64,000 nucleotides of DNA. Origin: Caldilineaceae bacterium (GTDB lineage Bacteria > Chloroflexota > Anaerolineae > Caldilineales > Caldilineaceae). Under the pieces are notes generated by a model. That model searched no databases. It had not been told where the DNA came from and worked only from the letters and a program-made list of their open reading frames with translations. A program made the position numbers and the translations under genes. Positions 36,359 to 45,433 of the stretch are shown here, piece after piece. The DNA is taken from NCBI GenBank assembly GCA_022842065.1, contig JALHQH010000009.1, positions 6,243 through 70,242 of the forward strand, given 5' to 3'. Position 1 is the first letter of the stretch. The number at the start of each line of letters is the position of its first letter.

Positions 36359-36520
36359 AGTTGCAAGGTTGCAAGGTTGCAAGGTTGCAAGGTTGCAGCG
36401 TCCGCCATGTCACTCTGCTACTCTGCCACTTTGCCACTTTGCTACTCTGCTACTCTGCTACTCTGCTACTCTGCTACTCTGCTACTCTGCTACTCTGCCA
36501 CTTTGCTACTCTGCCACGCA
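36359..36520. repeat. Two adjacent period-8 tandem arrays
   Basis: First array (36359-36396): about five copies of GGTTGCAA. Second (about 36411-36520): about 13 copies of CTACTCTG with CCACTTTG variants. They start 33 bases upstream of the methyltransferase ATG. No spacers and no plausible coding. Confidence 0.9.
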
Positions 36521-36601
36521 ACCGCTTTTCATCGTTATTGGTGTCGCAGATAGTTTACCTGATCTGAAAATAGAACGCCACATTTATACGCTGCGCTGTT
36601 T

Positions 36602-36641
36602 GAGAAGCGGCGTTTTCACACGGGAGAAAACGCCGCTCCTC
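36602..36641. repeat. Hairpin, 11-bp core
   Basis: AGCGGCGTTTT (36606-36616) pairs with AAAACGCCGCT (36627-36637); GAG/CTC extend it. The surrounding 36521-36782 has no credible gene. Confidence 0.6.
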
Positions 36642-36782
36642 AAGGCAACCCCAGTATCGTTGTCCCAGGGGTGCGTGACCGGCAACGCCCCTAACCAACC
36701 GATGCCCACGCAGACGGTGAATGCAAAATCGCGCCCAGTTCCTGGGGTCAACGGCAATGGCTGTGTGGCGATGTGTCGTAAG

Positions 36783-36818
36783 GTAAGCAGCCGCTGAACA
36801 GGGTCAGCGGCTGCTTAC
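36783..36818. terminator. Hairpin downstream of the first SpoIID gene
   Basis: Perfect 15-base arms GTAAGCAGCCGCTGA (36783-36797) and complement (36804-36818), with a 6-base loop. It lies 37 bases past the stop of the minus-strand SpoIID gene; no T run, so termination would be weak or Rho-assisted. Confidence 0.55.
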
Positions 36819-36855
36819 ACAATCATCGGTTCCACCGCCACGGCTTGTGTGCAAA

Positions 36856-38256
36856 CTAGTGGTTGACCGCCACGTTTGGCCCCCCTTGCACGATGGGCAA
36901 GTAGGCGTTGTAACACTCGGCGACGCGCAGCTCCTCGGCAAAATCATACCACGGGCGACCGTCCGCACTTTCCAAGTTGCGGAACGGTCCTGCCGTGCCA
37001 CGGTACATGTCAAAGACGACGAGTTTTGCCGTGCCGACCGGCCCGATGGCCGTCGCGGGAATCGTCAAGGTGGGGGTATAGCGTTCACCGGGCTCAATGA
37101 CCGCATCGTCGACCGTGGCCTGCCCCTGCACCGTGGGCCCACCGGGAATCGACTCGATCGCATAGTCAAAGCGGAAAGCGCCATTCAGTTCCCATGCTGC
37201 GGTCCCCGTATTCTGCAGCGAAAAGGTCACCGTGACCACTTCCCCAGGACAGAGTACGTCCAGCCCACGGCCCTCCCACTTTACACGAAGCGGCACCCAG
37301 CGATAAGCCGGCGTCACAATTCGATTGCCGGCATTGGCATCGCGCAGGTGAATGCCGGTGTAGTAGTGGCTGAGGATTTGGGCCGGATAGAGCCAACGCA
37401 CAGACCACGGGGTGTGGGGTACGCTGGGCGGCGGTTCACAAGGCGCCGGTGCCGGATCACAGCGAAAGCTGGTACTTGCACGCGCCCAACGACCAGCGCC
37501 GTTTTGGGATAGTCCCCGTTGATGGGCATTGGTTGCCGCAATCAATGGCGGAATATCGGGATGGAAGCTGAGCGGATCCTCGACGCCCAGTAAATAGGGA
37601 TGACGCGGGTTTTGTTCAGCATGTGTGCGCGATTGTTGATAGGCATCTGTCGAAAACTCGCTAAAGATCGGTTCATCTGCCGGCACTGTGCGAAAGCCGT
37701 TGAAGAAGGAACGATGGTAGCTCATATAATAGCGATTGGCGACGGCGCTATCAATCTTGCGCTGATCTGCATCGGCAAATTGTTGATAGCGATAGGGTAG
37801 AAACACATGATGTTGGTTGGAATTGTTTAAGCGCCCCGTGGCATTGATATGCCAATAGGCGTACGTACGTGCCGCAATCGCCTGGGCATCAAGTGCAGGC
37901 TGTAAAAAGCTTGAGGGGCTCATCTCCTGTGCGATTACATCCTTCAGATAGGCGTAGCCATAGACATTGTTGTCCGGCCCATCGGTCTCTTCGATGCTGA
38001 TCGTGATGGTGCTGTCATTGAAGGGATAGGCATATGTATCGTCATCTTTAACAGCGGTACAACCGTAGGAGCGGTCATCTTTTGTGCAGGGCACGGGTGG
38101 CTCCAACATCCCCCCACCTGGCTCTGTTAAACTGTACATAGTCACAATAACATGATTGGGTGGCGTGTATTGGGCGTGAGCCGATTTCGGTTGTAAAGCG
38201 AGTAGCATAGTTATGGCGAAGCCCAAAATAGTCCAAGAAAAGCGGGGATGATACAT
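36856..38256 (-). CDS. Secreted SpoIID/LytB-domain protein, copy 1
   Basis: About 466 residues with a signal peptide (1-28, SAHA). A SpoIID-like domain at about 30-290 has the motif KDVIAQEMSPSSFLQPALDAQAIAARTYAYW; E111 matches the catalytic Glu of SpoIID peptidoglycan lytic transglycosylases. The C-terminal part (about 315-430) has VTFSLQNTGTAAWELNG, an NBR1-like Ig fold. The C-terminus carries AYLPIVQGG. The ATG at 38256 has GAGGAG 8 bases upstream and starts 15 bases after the propeller gene's stop (an ATG directly at the stop, 38271, is an alternative), so the two are co-transcribed. It is a paralogue of 59304-60749. Peptidoglycan remodelling outside a sporulating lineage is likely but untested. 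Confidence 0.8.
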   Translation of the reverse strand: MYHPRFSWTILGFAITMLLALQPKSAHAQYTPPNHVIVTMYSLTEPGGGMLEPPVPCTKDDRSYGCTAVKDDDTYAYPFNDSTITISIEETDGPDNNVYGYAYLKDVIAQEMSPSSFLQPALDAQAIAARTYAYWHINATGRLNNSNQHHVFLPYRYQQFADADQRKIDSAVANRYYMSYHRSFFNGFRTVPADEPIFSEFSTDAYQQSRTHAEQNPRHPYLLGVEDPLSFHPDIPPLIAATNAHQRGLSQNGAGRWARASTSFRCDPAPAPCEPPPSVPHTPWSVRWLYPAQILSHYYTGIHLRDANAGNRIVTPAYRWVPLRVKWEGRGLDVLCPGEVVTVTFSLQNTGTAAWELNGAFRFDYAIESIPGGPTVQGQATVDDAVIEPGERYTPTLTIPATAIGPVGTAKLVVFDMYRGTAGPFRNLESADGRPWYDFAEELRVAECYNAYLPIVQGGPNVAVNH

Positions 38257-38271
38257 GATATGGCTCCTCAT

Positions 38272-40074
38272 TTACTGGCTTAGCGTGACATGGCTGGTGC
38301 AAACGCGATAATCATCAAAATGAAAGCCGCCGGAATAGTCGTGGCAATGGAAAGCCAAACGCGTTCCGTCCGGTGACCATTGTGGATTACTAATAGAAAG
38401 GTTCTCTACGGTGGGAATTCGTCGTACCTCACCATTATGGACATTGAGCAAGTAGATGCCGTGTTGATCAAAGTCGCCGCTCTTTTCGCCTGTTGGGCCA
38501 GAGAATGCAACGGTCTGGTTATCGGCAGCCCATGTAAAATTTGCAACAGTTTGGTCTAAATTATATTGAACGCTTTCACCCGTATATGTATCCAAAATCC
38601 AGATGAGACCATAGGGACCGTTATTAGTGGTGTAAGGTGGGTCCAACGTCAATTGCGCCGACAGATAGCGACCATTTGGCGACCATTCGGCTCTTACAAA
38701 GGAGTCGAAGAATCCGGCAAAATCCTGCATGTTAAGCTCACAGCCACTACTGGTCGACAGGTTATATAAAAATGCCCACGTACCATCCCAGAAGAGGATA
38801 TTGTCACTACTTGGCTGCCAGTTGACGTTAAAGGGGCGTAGGGGGTAGCTTGGCCCATTTTGATACCGCCAATTGTTCAAATCAGCCGGTAGCGCGCTCA
38901 ACGTTCTGCTCTCTTGATGCCAAATCAGTGGTTGCGTGCCACCGGGCAGAGACATGAAGGCAACTTGCTTACCATCAGACGAAACATCATGAGCAATGCT
39001 ACCTCCCGTTGCATTTTGGGATAGACGCCTTTGCCCTGCTGGATCGAGCGACCGTATCCAATAGCCAGCCTTATGCCCATCCGGCGAACTTGTCTCGCGC
39101 CAAATGACTGATTGGTTAGTCGCTATCCACTTGGGATCTTTAAGATGTAAATGTGGTTCCACAATCTGTGTAGTTTCACTGGTAGTAGAATTGATTAAAT
39201 CAATTGAATAAAGGTGGTCGTCCATGGATTCGCGGCGCGTCACCATCAGCGTCTCACTATCCGGCAACCATTGCTCAATCCAAATTGGTGCCGTATTCGT
39301 CAATACCAGCTGCGGCTCGGAGAACGAATAGGCACTCAACGGAACAATCGGCTCATCCGGCGGTATGCCGCCGGCCGGTGGCCCAAAGACACACGCCGCC
39401 ACCACTGGTTCAGTCGGCAACACCACACCACCTTCCGGCGTGGGGGTCGGTGTCGGCAACGGGCTAAAAGGCAACGACGTTGCGGTCGGCGTGGGCGTTG
39501 GCGGTGTCCGGTCACAATCATGCGCGGATGGGCGCACTTGTACCTCGACCCACCGCAAGTTGGCGCGCACCCAGGCGGTGAGCGGACGCGTCGGGTCGAA
39601 GTTGGTGACCTGCACCGTGAAGTGCTCCTGTGCGCCGTTGCGGAACCAGTTGCCCTGGGGCTGGAAGTGGAAAGCTTCCTGCCGACTGATGTTATGCAGC
39701 AGCCACGTCACGCGATAAGCACCCAACGCACCCTGGTAGCTGCCCCGATCGGCCGGCGATTGGCGCGTCCACCCGCTGCTCGTGAAGAGAATGGCATCCA
39801 ACGCCAGGCGATTGGCATTGGTCACGGCAAGGGTCAGTGCGGTCGCGCCTGCGCCATCATGGCGATAACCATCGAAATCGAAGGTGACACCCTGCTTGGT
39901 TGTTGTTGCACAGGCCACCGCATCTGTAGCAGCAGCGGGCGCGGCAACCGCCGGCACGGGCAACTGGATCGTTGCTGACGCCTGCGGACGCTGTTCCCAC
40001 AGCAGCACCCCAAAGAGCGTTAACAAAACAGGGAGTAAAATCCCTCCAGTCAGATTCAGTGTTGTTCGTTGCAT
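38272..40074 (-). CDS. Membrane-anchored PD40/TolB-like beta-propeller protein, copy 1
   Basis: About 600 residues. An N-terminal membrane anchor (about 8-28) precedes a domain of unknown type (45-185; FDFDGYRHDGAGATALTLAV), a Pro/Thr linker (PTPTPTATSLPFSPLPTPTP, about 193-220), and a C-terminal six- to seven-bladed propeller with PD40-like repeats (AEWSPNGRYLSAQL, FTWAADNQTVAFSG, PQWSPDGTRLAFHC). The start at 40074 (MQRTTLNLTGG) has GGAGGT just upstream; the longer reading is less likely. It is the first gene of the cassette with SpoIID copy 1. A clear paralogue is 60762-62598. It probably displays the propeller outside the membrane; ligand unknown. Confidence 0.78.
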   Translation of the reverse strand: MQRTTLNLTGGILLPVLLTLFGVLLWEQRPQASATIQLPVPAVAAPAAATDAVACATTTKQGVTFDFDGYRHDGAGATALTLAVTNANRLALDAILFTSSGWTRQSPADRGSYQGALGAYRVTWLLHNISRQEAFHFQPQGNWFRNGAQEHFTVQVTNFDPTRPLTAWVRANLRWVEVQVRPSAHDCDRTPPTPTPTATSLPFSPLPTPTPTPEGGVVLPTEPVVAACVFGPPAGGIPPDEPIVPLSAYSFSEPQLVLTNTAPIWIEQWLPDSETLMVTRRESMDDHLYSIDLINSTTSETTQIVEPHLHLKDPKWIATNQSVIWRETSSPDGHKAGYWIRSLDPAGQRRLSQNATGGSIAHDVSSDGKQVAFMSLPGGTQPLIWHQESRTLSALPADLNNWRYQNGPSYPLRPFNVNWQPSSDNILFWDGTWAFLYNLSTSSGCELNMQDFAGFFDSFVRAEWSPNGRYLSAQLTLDPPYTTNNGPYGLIWILDTYTGESVQYNLDQTVANFTWAADNQTVAFSGPTGEKSGDFDQHGIYLLNVHNGEVRRIPTVENLSISNPQWSPDGTRLAFHCHDYSGGFHFDDYRVCTSHVTLSQ

Positions 40075-40240
40075 GGCACCTCCATCGGCACACCAATCAA
40101 AAAGGACTTTGTCCTTGGCGAGAAGTGCAGCGTACACTTCCGGACAGTGACAAAGCCCAGCATAGCCGATAGCTTACGTTATTGGTAGTGACAAATGTTG
40201 TAGCTGCAGCTTTGTGTGCCAGACGACGGCCGAACACGGC

Positions 40241-40305
40241 TGATACGGCACCCAGCGGGTCCCCGACGGATAAAAATCAGCGTCAACCTGCTGGGTACCG
40301 TATCA
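40241..40305. terminator. Hairpin between the MFS gene and the propeller gene
   Basis: TGATACGG-CACCCAGCGGGT (40241-40260) pairs with ACCTGCTGGGTACCGTATCA (40286-40305) over 20 positions with two wobble pairs. Probably ends the minus-strand cluster that finishes at 40357. Confidence 0.6.
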
Positions 40306-40356
40306 TCTGTGTTCTATTTCATTGTTTGCGATGCCGCGCCCAATGGGCCTATTCAA

Positions 40357-41598
40357 CTAGCTGCGCTCCAGCACGGCAACCAAACGCCGGTCGCCGCTGG
40401 GCTGGTCGGTCAGTGGTAGATGGACAAGCGCAGCAATCACGCCCAGGATAATGGCCGCAATCCATACGCTGGTGTACGAGCCGGTGACATCATAGATCCG
40501 CCCGCCCAGCCAGACGCCGAAAAATGCGCCGATTTGATGGCTGAAGAAGACGAAGCCATAAAGGGTCGCCAGATAGCGCACGCCAAAGATCTGGCCAATC
40601 GCGCCGCTGGTCAAGGGCACGGTGCCCAGCCAGAGAAAACCAATTGCCGCGCCAAAGGCAATCGCCGTGGTGTTAGAGATCGGCCAGAACAGAAAGAGGC
40701 TGATGACCACGGCCCGGCTGCCATAGAGGAGCGCCAACAAGTACTTCTTGCGATAGCGGTCGCCCAGAAAGCCAAAGGTAAAGGAACCCACCACATTGCC
40801 CAGCCCGATCATTGCCAACGCCATCGACGCGGCACTGGCTGTCACCTGCGTATCGGCCAGAAAGGCGGGCAGATGGGTGGCGATAAAGGCAACATGAAAG
40901 CCACAGACAAAAAAGCCGATAATCAGCAGCCAGTAGCTGGAGCTGCCCCAGGCCCGCTGTAAAACCTTTAACATCGGCTCTTGATCTTGCACCGTCTGGA
41001 TCTTGCTGCGCTGTGGGCGGGCGGGCAGCGCAAAGGTCAAGATGATCAAACTGCTGACAATCACGGCCAAGCTAGTGACGGCCCCGCGCCAGCCAAAGAT
41101 CGTCAACAGTTGCTGCGAGACGGGCACCATGGCAAACATGCCAAAGGAGCCAACCGCGGTAATCGTGCCAAAGACCAGGCTGCGTTTTTCCGGCGGTACC
41201 ACCTGCGCCAACGCGCCGAGAATCACCACATAGGTGGTGCCGCTCAATGCCACGCCGATGAGCACGCCCAGGGTTAACGTCAGGCCGGTTGGGCTGCCGA
41301 CGATGCCCAGTAACCCTAGTCCCACCACATAGAGGATCGCACTGACGACGGCCACCCAGCGCGCCCCGAAACGGTCGGCCAGAATCCCGATAATCGGCAA
41401 CCCAAAGATGATATTTTGAATCGCGACCGCCAGGCTGAAACTCTCGCGCCCGATGCCCAGATCAAGGGTAATCGGCTGCAAAAAGACGCCGAAAGACTGG
41501 CGAATCCCCATGCTCAAGAGCACCATCAGCGCGCCACAGATGGTGATGATGCCGGCTTTGGAGCGCAGCAAGGTGGTGGATCTTGCCATGGCGCTCAT
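40357..41598 (-). CDS. MFS transporter (OFA-like)
   Basis: A 413-residue inner-membrane protein with about 12 helices. It has ILADRFGARWVAV after helix 2 and FGFLGDRYRKKYLLAL in the second half, the two MFS loop motifs. Overall it resembles the oxalate/formate-antiporter and monocarboxylate subgroup (GIRQSFGVFLQPITLDLG at the N-terminus). Its ATG overlaps the aminotransferase TGA (ATGA, 41595-41598), so the two are translationally coupled. A keto- or amino-acid substrate is suggested by context only. Confidence 0.85.
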   Translation of the reverse strand: MSAMARSTTLLRSKAGIITICGALMVLLSMGIRQSFGVFLQPITLDLGIGRESFSLAVAIQNIIFGLPIIGILADRFGARWVAVVSAILYVVGLGLLGIVGSPTGLTLTLGVLIGVALSGTTYVVILGALAQVVPPEKRSLVFGTITAVGSFGMFAMVPVSQQLLTIFGWRGAVTSLAVIVSSLIILTFALPARPQRSKIQTVQDQEPMLKVLQRAWGSSSYWLLIIGFFVCGFHVAFIATHLPAFLADTQVTASAASMALAMIGLGNVVGSFTFGFLGDRYRKKYLLALLYGSRAVVISLFLFWPISNTTAIAFGAAIGFLWLGTVPLTSGAIGQIFGVRYLATLYGFVFFSHQIGAFFGVWLGGRIYDVTGSYTSVWIAAIILGVIAALVHLPLTDQPSGDRRLVAVLERS

Positions 41599-42542
41599 GC
41601 GGGTACCAGCTCGCCCTGCGGCACTGATTGTGGTACTGGGGTCAGCCAGTCCATATATTTTGCTTCTTTGCCAAAGACGACGCGGAAGTAAAGTTCGCGA
41701 ATTTCGTTGGTAATGCGGCCAACGCCACCATCACCCACCGGGCGGTGATCAATTTCACTGATCGGTGTGACCTGCGCGCCGGTGCCACAGTAGAAGGCTT
41801 CGTCACAGATGTAAAGCTCGCTGCGGTCGATCTCGCGCTCTACGACTTCGATCATCAACTCTTCGCGGATCAACTCGAGCAGGGTGCGCCGGGTAATCCC
41901 TTCGAGAATGTTGCTGGTAATCGGCGGCGTGATCACCACCCCATCACGCACCATCATAAAGTTGGCCGCGCTGCCCTCGGCGACATGGCCATCCTGGTTG
42001 AGCACCAGCGCGTCGTCAAAGCCGCTTAACATGGCGTCGCTCTTGACCAGGGCGCTGTTGACATAGGTGCCGTTGACCTTGCCGCGTGCGGGCATGGCTG
42101 AATCATCAACGCGACGCCAGGAGCTGACATGGACCTTGGCCCCTTTATCGACCTTAATATATGCCCCCACCGGTTGGGAAAAGATGGTTACTTTGTCGGT
42201 GGCATCGTGTAGCCAGACGCGATAAATGCCATCGTCCTTGTAGGCCAACGGGCGGATGTAACAATTCTCGCGCCAACCCTCGGCCGCAAGCAGTTCCACG
42301 GTAATCTCGACCAACTGCTCGACCGTATAATCGAGCCGGCAGTGGAGCAACTTGGCGCTATTGAGAAAGCGCCGGTAATGGTCGGCCAGGCGAAAGGCAT
42401 AAAGTTGCTGGCGCTCTTCGTTCCAATAGCCGCGTAAGCCACCAAAACAGCCGGTGCCGTAGTGCAGTGTATTACAGGTAACACTTACTTTCGCATCGGC
42501 AATCGGGACAATCTTGCCTTCGAAATATGCAAATCTGGTCAT
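41595..42542 (-). CDS. ilvE: Branched-chain amino acid aminotransferase (class IV PLP)
   Basis: Transfers amino groups between Leu/Ile/Val and 2-oxoglutarate. A 315-residue fold-type IV enzyme: LHYGTGCFGGLRGYW near the N-terminus, PLP lysine K155 (ARGKVNGTYVNSALVKSDA), the glutamate of HVAEGSAANFMMVRDG, and GITRRTLLEL. D-amino acid transaminases share the fold, but FEGLRGY-like and EGSAANF motifs favour IlvE. The start is the ATG at 42542 with AGGAG 5 bases upstream; further upstream is a GGTT repeat. It is followed, with a 4-base overlap, by an MFS transporter. Confidence 0.88.
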   Translation of the reverse strand: MTRFAYFEGKIVPIADAKVSVTCNTLHYGTGCFGGLRGYWNEERQQLYAFRLADHYRRFLNSAKLLHCRLDYTVEQLVEITVELLAAEGWRENCYIRPLAYKDDGIYRVWLHDATDKVTIFSQPVGAYIKVDKGAKVHVSSWRRVDDSAMPARGKVNGTYVNSALVKSDAMLSGFDDALVLNQDGHVAEGSAANFMMVRDGVVITPPITSNILEGITRRTLLELIREELMIEVVEREIDRSELYICDEAFYCGTGAQVTPISEIDHRPVGDGGVGRITNEIRELYFRVVFGKEAKYMDWLTPVPQSVPQGELVPA

Positions 42543-42550
42543 GGTAGCTC

Positions 42551-42635
42551 CTAGGTGGTTAGGTGATTGGTTAGTTGGTTGGTTGGTTAAACTCAAATCA
42601 GAATCATCGCGTGAATTTGTAGGGGCCGCCCCTAC
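42551..42635. repeat. GGTT-type short repeat and small palindrome upstream of ilvE
   Basis: TTGGTTAG/TTGGTTGG units (42551-42590) begin 9 bases before the ilvE ATG (minus strand). GTAGGGG-CCG-CCCCTAC (42619-42635) is a small palindrome beyond it. Confidence 0.65.
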
Positions 42636-42677
42636 TGAACTGGTCGAAGCTGTCGGTGATCAGTCATCGGTTGTTGC

Positions 42678-43157
42678 TTATTCGCGCACCAGATCGGGTT
42701 GACGCCAGGCTAGTTCATAGCGTTTTGTCATGTAGCGCGCACCATCAACTTCGGTAAAGCCAAAGCGGCGATAAAGTTCTTGGGCATCGCGCGTGGCCAG
42801 GGCAAAGCTACGTAAATCTTGGAGGGCCGGGTGATTGAGGATGCTCTCCACCAGCCAAACGCCTAAGCCTTGCCCGCGGTAATCGGCGAGCACAAAGACA
42901 TCGGCCAGATAGGCAAAGGAAGCGTAGTCCGTGACCACTCGTGCAAAGCCGATCTGCTGTGTATTACCGGCATCGGTCTGGTAAAGCCCAAAACAGAGGG
43001 AATGTGCGATGGCTTTGGCAACTGCTGCCCGCGGCACGCCGGGAGACCAGTAGCAATGGTAGAGATAGCCGTGAATGACATCGAGATCAAGTAGCGCGGG
43101 ATCGGTGCTGATTGTAAAGCTAGTGTTGTGGACTGTATAAGGTAAAGTTTCATTCAT
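42678..43157 (-). CDS. GNAT-family N-acetyltransferase
   Basis: A 159-residue acetyl-CoA-dependent acyltransferase. Motif A is DVFVLADYRGQGLGVWLVESIL with R94-G95-Q96-G97-L98-G99; strand beta-4 is IGFARVVTDYASFAYLADVF, and the C-terminal ELYRRFGFTEVDG is motif B. Close to small GNATs that act on amines or amino acids; substrate unknown. It lies 136 bases upstream of ilvE and 70 bases downstream of the cupin gene, all on the minus strand. Confidence 0.86.
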   Translation of the reverse strand: MNETLPYTVHNTSFTISTDPALLDLDVIHGYLYHCYWSPGVPRAAVAKAIAHSLCFGLYQTDAGNTQQIGFARVVTDYASFAYLADVFVLADYRGQGLGVWLVESILNHPALQDLRSFALATRDAQELYRRFGFTEVDGARYMTKRYELAWRQPDLVRE

Positions 43158-43226
43158 ATGATTGTTTTCGTTTAGGATGAGGAAAGAGCGTAATCCAACG
43201 CCGCCGCGACATGTAAAGTTGAGGTA

Positions 43227-43571
43227 TCAAGCCGCCGCGGCGTCTCCTGCCTGTGAATACTCCGCCGGCGCAAAGAAGACCAAGATCTGGAGATCTTCGG
43301 TGATGGTATGAAAGCGATGTTCTACCGTCTTGGCGACATAGACAATCGAGCCAGCTTGCACCGGTCGATCCGCGCTGCCGACGCGAATCTGACCACGACC
43401 ACGGACGATATAATAGACCTCATCTTCACTGTGCGGCTGTTGGGGATCTTCACTGCCAGCCGCCAACCGATAAAGGCCCATGCTCAAGGCATCGGCGCGC
43501 AGGAATTCCTGCCAGGCCTCGCCCGATCGCTGTTGTTGGTGCAGCAGATCGCCTACTTCGAACGCTTGCAT
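43227..43571 (-). CDS. Single-domain cupin protein
   Basis: A 114-residue double-stranded beta-helix protein. Motif 1 is GSEDPQQPHSEDEVYYIVRGRGQIRVG (one His from PHSEDE plus Glu and Tyr); motif 2 is GSIVYVAKTVEHRFHTI with His for metal. Small cupins can be isomerases, dioxygenases or metabolite-binding proteins; no more can be said. It is part of the nine-gene minus-strand run; a hairpin (43632-43655) separates it from the transporter upstream. Confidence 0.82.
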   Translation of the reverse strand: MQAFEVGDLLHQQQRSGEAWQEFLRADALSMGLYRLAAGSEDPQQPHSEDEVYYIVRGRGQIRVGSADRPVQAGSIVYVAKTVEHRFHTITEDLQILVFFAPAEYSQAGDAAAA

Positions 43572-43631
43572 CGTTTCACCTCTGCTCTTTGGCCTTTAAT
43601 TAATGACCGTCTAATGTAACTTTCTCCGCTC

Positions 43632-43655
43632 GCCAGGGATTGCCAAATCCCTGGC
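43632..43655 (-). terminator. Hairpin after the YdcZ-type transporter gene
   Basis: GCCAGGGATT (43632-43641) pairs with AATCCCTGGC (43646-43655), 4-base loop. It lies just beyond the minus-strand transporter stop; no T run is visible. Confidence 0.5.
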
Positions 43656-43669
43656 AAGCAAACCAGAAT

Positions 43670-44107
43670 TTAGCGTAAGACCAACCACGCCCCCGCCAAT
43701 AGCAGCACAATCCCCAGCACGCGCTGCGGATCGAGCGGCTGGATAGTTGCGCCGAAAAGTCCGAAGTGATCGATGACCGCCGCTAACCCATATTGGGCCA
43801 CCAGCAGTACACCAAAGGTCGCGATCAAACCATAGCGCGCCGTCGCATAACCAATCGACCCAACAATCACTAACCCCAGCAACCCGGCGCTAAAGGTGTA
43901 GAAGGGCACCTCGCGCCAGGCGGCCAAATTGCCTCCACGCGCCAGCAACATGATCAACCCAATCAGTAGGCCGCCGCTGCCATAGGTGATAAAGATACTT
44001 TCACGCGTCCCCAGCACCTGGGTCATTGTCCCCATAAAGCTGCTTTGCAGCGTAACCGCAATCCCAGCGATGGCGGCGATGACAAATAGGATCAACAGAT
44101 TGCTCAT
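43670..44107 (-). CDS. DMT-family (YdcZ/DUF606) membrane protein
   Basis: A 145-residue membrane protein with about five helices (IAAIAGIAVTLQSSFMGTM, SGGLLIGLIMLLA, FYTFSAGLLGLVIVGSIG, ATFGVLLVAQYGLAAVI, LGIVLLLAGAWLVL). It fits the half-sized DUF606/YdcZ transporters. Its ATG overlaps the upstream aminotransferase stop by 4 bases (44104-44107), so they are coupled. A role in exporting an amino acid or amine is inferred from that coupling. Confidence 0.82.
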   Translation of the reverse strand: MSNLLILFVIAAIAGIAVTLQSSFMGTMTQVLGTRESIFITYGSGGLLIGLIMLLARGGNLAAWREVPFYTFSAGLLGLVIVGSIGYATARYGLIATFGVLLVAQYGLAAVIDHFGLFGATIQPLDPQRVLGIVLLLAGAWLVLR

Positions 44108-45294
44108 CCCACTTTACTTTCGCGTAGGACGGTTGCTAAGGTTTCTACCGCGCGGTCAATGGTCGCTTCGTTGCTCATGGTGTAGTTGAGCCGCATGGTG
44201 GCATTGCCGGTGCCCGGCTCGGCATAGAAGAACTTGCCCGGCACAAAGGCGACCTGCTTTTCGACCGCCCGCCAGTAAACTTCCTCCGTATCCAATCCAG
44301 CCGGCCCTTCAAGCCAGAGAAACATGCCCCCCTCCGGTTGCGTCCAGTGAAAACCTTCCGGCAGATGACGGTCGAGCGCCGCCAACATCGCTGCCTGGCG
44401 TGGTTTATAGATCCCTAAAATCTTGGGCAGTTGCGCCTGCAGATGACCCCCGGCCAGATATTCGGCGGCCAATGCCTGGTTAAAGGTGCTCGTATGCAAG
44501 TCAACCCCCTGTTTGGTCACCACCAACCAATGTTGGACCGCTGGCGGCGCAACACAAAAACCAATCCGTAGCCCCGGCGCAAAAGTCTTGGAGAGGGTGC
44601 TCACATAGACGACATGATCCGGCGCAAAGTGTTTAATCGGCGGCAAGGCCTCGCCGCTATAACGCAGGTCGCTGTAGGGATCATCCTCGACGACCAGTAC
44701 CCCATAGCGCTGGACAATCTCGGCAATTGCCTGCCGCCGGGCCAGCGAGGTACTGCGCCCCGTCGGGTTCTGGAAGGTAGGCACCAGATAGATGTATTTG
44801 ACCACATGGCGCTGCAACACTTCTTCCAGCGCAGCGGGAATTACCCCTTCGTCGTCAGTCGCAATCTGGACATAGTTGGGTTCATACGGGTTAAAGGCAC
44901 TCAGCGCACCGACATAGGTGGGTGCTTCCACCGCCACACAGTCACCCGGTGAGATCAAGATCTTGCCCAGGGCATCGAGCACCCCCTGCGAGCCGCTAAA
45001 GATCAGGATCTGATCGGCGCTTGCCGTCACCTGTTTGAGGGCCAAGTGATCGGTGAGCGCCTCGCGCAAGGGGCCAAAGCCTTCGGTCGCATCATATTGG
45101 AGCGCCCGCGCCCCATATTTCTGCAACACGGTGTTGGTTAATTCCCCCATCAGCGCCAGCGGGAAACTTTCCGGCGCCGGAATACCGCCAGCCAATGAAA
45201 CCATGCCGGGGCGATTGACCACTTTGAGAATTTCGCGCACCGCGTTGAGTTGCATCTTAACGGTACGCGTGGCGAACGTTGTCGCAAGTTCCAT
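44104..45294 (-). CDS. Class I/II PLP aminotransferase (2-aminoadipate transaminase/LysN-like)
   Basis: A 396-residue fold-type I aminotransferase. LAGGIPAPESFP opens the protein, YDATEGFGPLREAL follows, and NPTGRSTSLARRQAI holds the substrate Asn. VVEDDPYSDLRY gives the PLP ring-binding Asp; K236 in VSTLSKTFAPGLRIG binds PLP; MRLNYTMS supplies the carboxylate-binding Arg. It matches LysN/2-aminoadipate and broad aromatic transaminases, and its sequence family is the same as the C-terminal half of the MocR regulator encoded at 46467-47966. Start ATG 45294 has AAAGG about 8 bases upstream. Coupled to the YdcZ-type transporter downstream. Confidence 0.88.
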   Translation of the reverse strand: MELATTFATRTVKMQLNAVREILKVVNRPGMVSLAGGIPAPESFPLALMGELTNTVLQKYGARALQYDATEGFGPLREALTDHLALKQVTASADQILIFSGSQGVLDALGKILISPGDCVAVEAPTYVGALSAFNPYEPNYVQIATDDEGVIPAALEEVLQRHVVKYIYLVPTFQNPTGRSTSLARRQAIAEIVQRYGVLVVEDDPYSDLRYSGEALPPIKHFAPDHVVYVSTLSKTFAPGLRIGFCVAPPAVQHWLVVTKQGVDLHTSTFNQALAAEYLAGGHLQAQLPKILGIYKPRQAAMLAALDRHLPEGFHWTQPEGGMFLWLEGPAGLDTEEVYWRAVEKQVAFVPGKFFYAEPGTGNATMRLNYTMSNEATIDRAVETLATVLRESKVG

Positions 45295-45327
45295 GATAAT
45301 TGCCTTTAAAGGTTGAGAATTGGTAAC

Positions 45328-45411
45328 TACCAAGCCTCCCCCAGTTTAGGGGAGGAGCCGACACGGTTCCCGCCCCAAGCTGGGGAGGGTTAGGGAGGGG
45401 TTAGTAGTGAC
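45328..45411. repeat. GC-rich inverted repeat
   Basis: CTACCAAGCCTCCCCCAG... at the left and ...CTGGGGAGGGTTAGGGAGGGG at the right are imperfect complements. It resembles common dispersed CCCCTCCC/GGGGAGGG hairpins and lies between the PhzF and aminotransferase genes. Confidence 0.55.
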
Positions 45412-45433
45412 GAGAATTGTAGATAAAGCAAAT

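Noticed and set aside
36359..36520. Possible CRISPR or coding repeats
   Set aside because: Period-8 tandem repeats with no spacers; the translated frames (36345-36797) are low-complexity and lack a ribosome site.
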